The notes beneath the pieces were generated by a model. That model saw only the letters and a program-made list of their open reading frames with translations, had not been told where the DNA came from and searched no databases. The position numbers and the translations under genes were made by a program. A stretch of DNA of 64,000 bases from Flavobacterium psychroterrae (GTDB taxonomy: Bacteria > Bacteroidota > Bacteroidia > Flavobacteriales > Flavobacteriaceae), in contig NZ_JAGYVZ010000015.1 in assembly GCF_018380615.1 (NCBI RefSeq), positions 93,201 to 157,200 on the forward strand. The letters are read 5' to 3'. How positions within the stretch are numbered: the stretch's first letter is position 1; every line of letters starts with the position of its first letter. Below are positions 60,069 through 64,000 of the stretch, one piece after another.

Positions 60069-60956
60069 ATGAAAATCACCAAACCAAGATTAGCCTTAAT
60101 TTGCGGAATACTTTGTATTTCAATCTTCCCAATATTGGTTAAATTGAAACTAGCACCTGGCTTAATCTCGGCTTTCTACCGAATGTTTTTTGCTGTGATT
60201 TTACTTTTGCCTTATGTTGTGATTACCAAAAATTTCAAACTTCCAAATACTAGATTTTTACTTTTAGCGGCACTTTGCGGGATTTTATTCGCATCTGATG
60301 TTGCAGTTTGGAATATCGCCATTCAGGATTCAAGCGCGACTCAGGCTTCGTTGCTGACTAATTTATCTCCACTTTGGGTTGGAATTGGATCTTTTTTCTT
60401 TTTGAAAGTTCGACCTGCAACTAATTTCTGGATTGGAACCGTAGTTTCATTATTCGGGATGATTACTTTGGTTGGTTTTAGCTTTTTTATGGAGCTGAAT
60501 TTCAATCAGGCTTTTCTGTTTGCGGTTTTCTCCGGAATCCTTTATTCTATTTATCTTTTGGTGAGCAAAAATGTCCTTTCAGATGTTGATGTTTTATCAT
60601 TTATGACAATTAGTTTAATTGCATCGAGCATTTATTTAGGAATTCTTTGTTATGCTTTGAACGAACCTTTTACAGGATTTTCAGATACTGGTTGGTTTGT
60701 ATTGCTATTGCAAGCTGTAATTTGTCAGTTGTGCGCCTGGTTATCTATTAGTTATGCCACACAACATATGCGCGCAACCAGAGTTTCATTAAGTTTATTG
60801 AGCCAGGCGGTAATTACATCCATATTAGCTTGGTTGTTTTTAGAAGAACAAATAACTTTACAAATGGTTTTTGGCGGAATTATTTTGCTTTTTGGGATAA
60901 GAATTACTTTTTACGATAAGACAATATCTCTTAAGAGGCTTTTTTCTAAGGATTGA
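60069..60956 (+). CDS. EamA/DMT-family transporter
   Basis: A 295-residue inner membrane protein with ten hydrophobic helices arranged as two EamA repeats (about residues 5-135 and 148-285). Family features: ISAFYRMFFAVILLLPYVVI, SATQASLLTNLSPLWVGIGS at the end of repeat 1, and RVSLSLLSQAVITSILAWLF with a Glu pair after it in repeat 2. Such proteins export metabolites or amino acids; the substrate is unknown. Monocistronic; a repeat-filled gap follows. Confidence 0.92.
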   Translation: MKITKPRLALICGILCISIFPILVKLKLAPGLISAFYRMFFAVILLLPYVVITKNFKLPNTRFLLLAALCGILFASDVAVWNIAIQDSSATQASLLTNLSPLWVGIGSFFFLKVRPATNFWIGTVVSLFGMITLVGFSFFMELNFNQAFLFAVFSGILYSIYLLVSKNVLSDVDVLSFMTISLIASSIYLGILCYALNEPFTGFSDTGWFVLLLQAVICQLCAWLSISYATQHMRATRVSLSLLSQAVITSILAWLFLEEQITLQMVFGGIILLFGIRITFYDKTISLKRLFSKD

Positions 60957-60965
60957 AAGATTGCT

Positions 60966-61215
60966 CACGGATTATGTGGATTTAAACAGATTTACGCGGA
61001 TTTACTTTTAAAATAATTCGTGAATTCGTGGCAGAAAATTTTCTCACCTTGATTTGGCAGATAAAGCAAATTTCTTTTTTAATCTTTGAATCATTTTAAT
61101 CTGTGGCAAAAAGTTTTCTCGCAGATTTGGCAGATTGAGCAGATTTTTTTTAAACCTTTGAAATCATTTATCCCGATAGTTATCTGGAATGGTAAAAAAA
61201 TTCGAGAAAATTAGT
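60966..61215. repeat. Word-like repeats (gcagattgagcagatt, attcgtggcaa)
   Basis: Two degenerate copies of a module of about 75 bp (ttttctcaccttgatttggcag at 61039 and ttttctcgcagatttggcag at 61114), preceded by cggattatgtggattt and followed by attcgtggcaattcgtggca. The same words occur near 51.56 and 53.76 kb. No gene is seen in 60957-61301. Confidence 0.6.
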
Positions 61216-61301
61216 GCAATTCGTGGCAATTCGTGGCAAAAAAGGACAACAAAAGCAAAAACCTGAAACAAAAGAAACCTAAAACTTGAAACAAAAACAT
61301 T

Positions 61302-62009
61302 ATGTTACATAAAAACAAAATACCAAATTTAAAAGTAATCGCATTTGATGCCGATGATACTTTGTTTGTCAACGAACCTTACTTTCAGGAAACTGAACAT
61401 AAATTTTGTGCTTTGATGGAAGATTATCTTTCGCATCAGGGGATTTCACAGGAATTATTTAAAATCGAAATCGAGAATTTACCTCTATATGGTTATGGAA
61501 TAAAAGGATATATTTTATCAATGATTGAAGCGGCGATGAACATTTCGAACAATACAATTCCTATTGAAGTTGTTCAGAAAATTATTCAGTACGGAAAAGA
61601 ATTATTGGAGAAACCAATTGAACTTCTCGACGGAATCGAGGAAACATTGCAATCATTACACGGGAAATACAAACTGGTTGTTGCTACAAAAGGCGACTTA
61701 AAAGACCAACACAGTAAATTACACCGTTCTGGTTTGGGACATTATTTTCATCATATCGAAGTAATGTCAGACAAACAGGAAATTGATTACGAAAAATTAC
61801 TGGGTCGTTTAGACATTCAGTCTAATGAGTTTTTGATGATTGGAAATTCATTAAAATCTGATGTTTTACCAGTTTTAGGAATTGGAGGTTACGCCGTACA
61901 TATTCCGTTTCACACTACTTGGGAACACGAAAAAATTAGTCATAAAGTCGAGCACGAACATTTTAGTTCATTCGAAAAAATTACTGAAATACTTCAGAAC
62001 TTATTATAA
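61302..62009 (+). CDS. HAD-superfamily hydrolase
   Basis: A 235-residue cytoplasmic phosphatase-fold protein. Motif I is VIAFDADDTLFVNEP with the nucleophile Asp (near residue 17), motif II is the Thr in LVVATKGD, motif III a Lys near LKDQHSKLH, and motif IV the acidic stretch LMIGNSLKSDVLPVLGIGG, where Ser replaces one of the usual acidic residues but SD remains. It has a helical cap (residues about 25-100). The substrate is unknown. The next gene starts in its stop codon (TAATG). Confidence 0.9.
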   Translation: MLHKNKIPNLKVIAFDADDTLFVNEPYFQETEHKFCALMEDYLSHQGISQELFKIEIENLPLYGYGIKGYILSMIEAAMNISNNTIPIEVVQKIIQYGKELLEKPIELLDGIEETLQSLHGKYKLVVATKGDLKDQHSKLHRSGLGHYFHHIEVMSDKQEIDYEKLLGRLDIQSNEFLMIGNSLKSDVLPVLGIGGYAVHIPFHTTWEHEKISHKVEHEHFSSFEKITEILQNLL

Positions 62010-62638
62010 TGAAAACACTTTTAGATTTAGAAAACTGGAACCGCAAGGAACATTTCCAGCATTTCAAACAAATGGAAGAACCATTCTTTGGCGCCACCGT
62101 ACAAATAGATTGCACAAAAGCATATCAAACCGCAAAAAGCCTGAAATCTTCTTTCTTTATTTTTTACTTGCATAAAACATTGGTTGCGGTAAATTCTATC
62201 GAAAATTTTAAGTATAGAATCGACAATAACGCTATTTATATCAATGATCGCGTTGACGCTTCGGCTACAATTGGTCGCGAAGATGGTACGTTTGGGTTTT
62301 CATTGATTGAATATAACCCTGATTTTACAATATTCGAGCAAACTGCTTTAACCGAAATTGAACGTATTCAAAACACAACCGGACTTTTTACAAGAGCGTT
62401 TGATAATGATAATCTGATTCACTTTTCGGCAATTCCGTGGTTGAATTTTACTTCCCTTTCTCATGCCCGTAGTTACACTTTTCCAGATAGTTGCCCTAAA
62501 ATTTCTTTTGGTAAAATGATGACTTCAGAAACTGGAAAAAGAACAATTGCAATGTCTGTTCACGTTCATCACGGCTTAATGGATGGGTTACATTTAGGAC
62601 AATTTACAGATCATTTTCAGGAATTAATGAACAGTTAA
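62009..62638 (+). CDS. Chloramphenicol acetyltransferase-fold protein
   Basis: A 209-residue acyltransferase of the CatA fold. Start DLENWNRKEHFQHFKQMEEP is typical. The catalytic His is in VHVHHGLMDGLHLGQF at about residues 185-200 (HHxxxDG), and LIHFSAIPWLNFTSLSHAR forms part of the usual substrate channel. It starts in the stop codon of the HAD gene (1-nt overlap). Similar chromosomal proteins are common in flavobacteria; whether this one acetylates chloramphenicol or another alcohol cannot be told from the sequence. Confidence 0.88.
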   Translation: MKTLLDLENWNRKEHFQHFKQMEEPFFGATVQIDCTKAYQTAKSLKSSFFIFYLHKTLVAVNSIENFKYRIDNNAIYINDRVDASATIGREDGTFGFSLIEYNPDFTIFEQTALTEIERIQNTTGLFTRAFDNDNLIHFSAIPWLNFTSLSHARSYTFPDSCPKISFGKMMTSETGKRTIAMSVHVHHGLMDGLHLGQFTDHFQELMNS

Positions 62639-62748
62639 AAACAGCCATAATTATATTTAACCTTATTCTGTTACATTAATAACTTTTACTGGAGAACAAA
62701 TCTTACAATAAATTGTTGTTTTGGGGAAAATTTAAAATCTCAAATACA

Positions 62749-63876
62749 ATGAAAAAAATTGTAATTATTCTTGCATTTTCGCTTGGTTTAACAAACCTCC
62801 ATGCACAAACAGAAACTGCTTCAAACGACTATAATAAATGGTCTGTTGAAGTTAGTGGTGGGGTTCATAAACCTCAACGCCCATTTTCTTCAGGTTATTC
62901 TACTTCAACACCAAGTTTTTTTGTTGGAGATCTTGGGGTTAGATATATGTTAAATAACAAATTTGGTTTGAAAGCTGATTTTGGATACAACAGTTTTACA
63001 GCAAAAAACAATACTGTAGACTTTGATTCAAAATACTACAGAGTAGATTTGCAAGCTGTTGCAAACTTAGGAAGAATCATGAACTTTGAAACCTGGACTA
63101 AAACTATTGGTTTGTTAGGTCACGCAGGTTTTGGTGTTGCTCAGTTAGAGAACAAAGATTTTCATGTTAAAGACAGAGTTGGTAATTTTATTGCTGGTGT
63201 TACGGGACAAATCAGGCTAACTGACAGACTTGCTTTAACTGGTGATTTTACAACTATTTTAAACGCTTCACAAGATTATACTTTTGATGGTGCTTATGTT
63301 GCGGAAAACAGAGGTTTTTCAGGACTTATTTTTCAGGGAACAGTTGGACTAAATGTTTATTTAGGAAAAAACTCAAAACATGCTGACTGGACTGTAATTT
63401 CGCAAGATTTTGATAGTTCTGCATTAGAAAACAAGATTGCTGATCTTGAAAATCTAGTTAAAAAAATGCCGGAAAAACAAGTAATTATTGAAAAGCAAAT
63501 AAGTGGTCCTGTAGTTTCTGATAAAGATGTTATCAAAGAAATGATCAATGATAAATATTACAGCGTTTATTTTGACTTTAACAAATCAACTCCAATCGAA
63601 AATTCGACAGCTGCAATTGATGTTGTTTTAACTTATTTAAGAAAAACTCCTTCAGCTTCTATTGATATTTTAGGTTTTGCTGATCAGGTTGGAAGTTCAG
63701 AATACAATGATAAATTATCAAACACAAGAGCAAACAACGTTAAAACTATTTTTGAAAAAGCAGGTATTGCATCTTCAAGATTAAACGTAGTTGCTGGTGG
63801 AGCTGATACTTCTATTCAAAAAGATTCAGAAGAAGCTAGAAGATTAGCCAGAAGAGTTACTTTTAGAGTAAAATAA
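62749..63876 (+). CDS. OmpA-family outer membrane protein
   Basis: A 375-residue porin-like protein from the ATG at 62749 (signal peptide MKKIVIILAFSLGLTNLHAQ). An N-terminal beta-barrel (about 25-220: WSVEVSGGVHKPQRPFSSGY, RYMLNNKFGLKADFGYNSF) precedes a short coiled linker and a C-terminal OmpA peptidoglycan-binding domain (YYSVYFDFNKSTPIENS, IDILGFADQVGSSEYNDKLS, TRANNVKTIFEKAGI). It links outer membrane and cell wall. The frame upstream of the ATG is not part of the gene. Strong expression would be expected of such a protein. Confidence 0.93.
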   Translation: MKKIVIILAFSLGLTNLHAQTETASNDYNKWSVEVSGGVHKPQRPFSSGYSTSTPSFFVGDLGVRYMLNNKFGLKADFGYNSFTAKNNTVDFDSKYYRVDLQAVANLGRIMNFETWTKTIGLLGHAGFGVAQLENKDFHVKDRVGNFIAGVTGQIRLTDRLALTGDFTTILNASQDYTFDGAYVAENRGFSGLIFQGTVGLNVYLGKNSKHADWTVISQDFDSSALENKIADLENLVKKMPEKQVIIEKQISGPVVSDKDVIKEMINDKYYSVYFDFNKSTPIENSTAAIDVVLTYLRKTPSASIDILGFADQVGSSEYNDKLSNTRANNVKTIFEKAGIASSRLNVVAGGADTSIQKDSEEARRLARRVTFRVK

Positions 63877-63924
63877 CCCGTTGGGTGTAATTATTTCAAG
63901 TAAAAAATACGGACTAGATATTGT

Positions 63925-63951
63925 TCAAGATACTGAAATTCAGTATCTTGA
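63925..63951. promoter_or_regulatory. Perfect 13-bp palindrome between OmpA and the next gene
   Basis: TCAAGATACTGAA (63925-63937) and TTCAGTATCTTGA (63939-63951) are exactly complementary around a single A. There is no T run, so it looks more like an operator or repeat than a terminator. Confidence 0.5.
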
Positions 63952-63974
63952 TGTCGCCAAACAAAACAATATCT

Positions 63975-64000
63975 ATGTCAAATATAATAAAAAATTATCT
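63975..64000 (+). CDS. Possible gene start, cut by the window edge
   Basis: An ATG at 63975 opens a frame MSNIIKNYL that runs off the window. It is 24 bp after the palindrome at 63925-63951. Only eight or nine residues can be read, so no product can be named. Confidence 0.25.

Noticed and set aside
62009..62638. Acquired chloramphenicol resistance gene
   Set aside because: It is CAT-fold, but there is no mobile element, no change in composition, and it is coupled to a HAD gene; resistance cannot be claimed.

Overview
The window looks like chromosome of a flavobacterium, most likely Flavobacterium of the F. johnsoniae type (phylum Bacteroidota). Reasons: AT-rich DNA; promoters with the Bacteroidota -7 box TAnnTTTG and weak Shine-Dalgarno signals; a TonB-dependent receptor with a carboxypeptidase-regulatory-like N-domain; a type IX secretion C-terminal sorting domain; DUF4270 and DUF4286 proteins; and a fused OlsF-type ornithine-lipid synthase. 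I recognised no rRNA, tRNA, CRISPR array, prophage or complete insertion sequence. The gene content is mostly housekeeping and envelope functions.

Layout. 1-1.8 kb: atpD-atpC end of an ATP synthase operon behind a clear promoter. 2-6.4 kb: TonB receptor and SGNH-hydrolase lipoprotein. 6.8-11.1 kb: operon of a truncated GlgA-like protein, a DUF4270 lipoprotein and glmS, divergent from panC-panD (11.2-12.4 kb). 12.7-17.3 kb: esterase-fold protein, radA and a GT51 glycosyltransferase. 17.4-20 kb: LytS/LytTR-type two-component operon, divergent from a VWA lipoprotein, an L,D-transpeptidase-like lipoprotein and a DUF4139 protein (20.2-23.7 kb), with a LytTR-like pair of direct repeats between them. 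23.8-29.3 kb: Tas-like aldo/keto reductase, orphan antitoxin-like protein, OmpA lipoprotein, exonuclease III, OlsF. 29.3-31.2 kb: four small membrane proteins, two of them DUF805 paralogues. 31.3-43.4 kb: dehydrogenase, racemase, NhaA, ProC, MgtE, RsmA, a nucleotidyltransferase/small-protein pair, DUF4286, TPR protein, Lgt, SerS. 43.7-49.6 kb: hexapeptide protein, a frameshifted TPR/T9SS protein, patatin, DMP19 and small proteins. 49.8-56 kb: XRE regulator, lipoprotein, YdeI-like protein, PhzF, CDGSH protein, MetG. 56.2-60 kb: two paralogous secreted proteins of unknown function on either side of a small acidic protein with a structured leader. 60-64 kb: EamA transporter, HAD hydrolase/CAT-fold pair, OmpA porin.

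The most unusual content is between genes. Many gaps carry different families of short palindromic or word-like repeats with no transposase nearby: a 391-bp element made of four 97-bp head-to-tail units bounded by 25-bp perfect inverted repeats (53123-53513) with a diverged solo copy near 43.55 kb; a REP-like pair of perfect 33-bp arms (50245-50351); a 155-bp nested palindrome (58209-58363); a 99-bp MITE-like unit (17279-17377); and a leader with interleaved complementary arms in pseudoknot order (57710-57850). One repeat family runs into the lgt coding region and supplies its last residues.

How the genes fit together: envelope building and remodelling dominate (GlmS, GT51, L,D-transpeptidase, Lgt, OlsF, OmpA proteins, TonB receptor). 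The LytTR system is well placed to control the adjacent VWA/transpeptidase operon. All family assignments are from reading the translations by eye; no searches were run.
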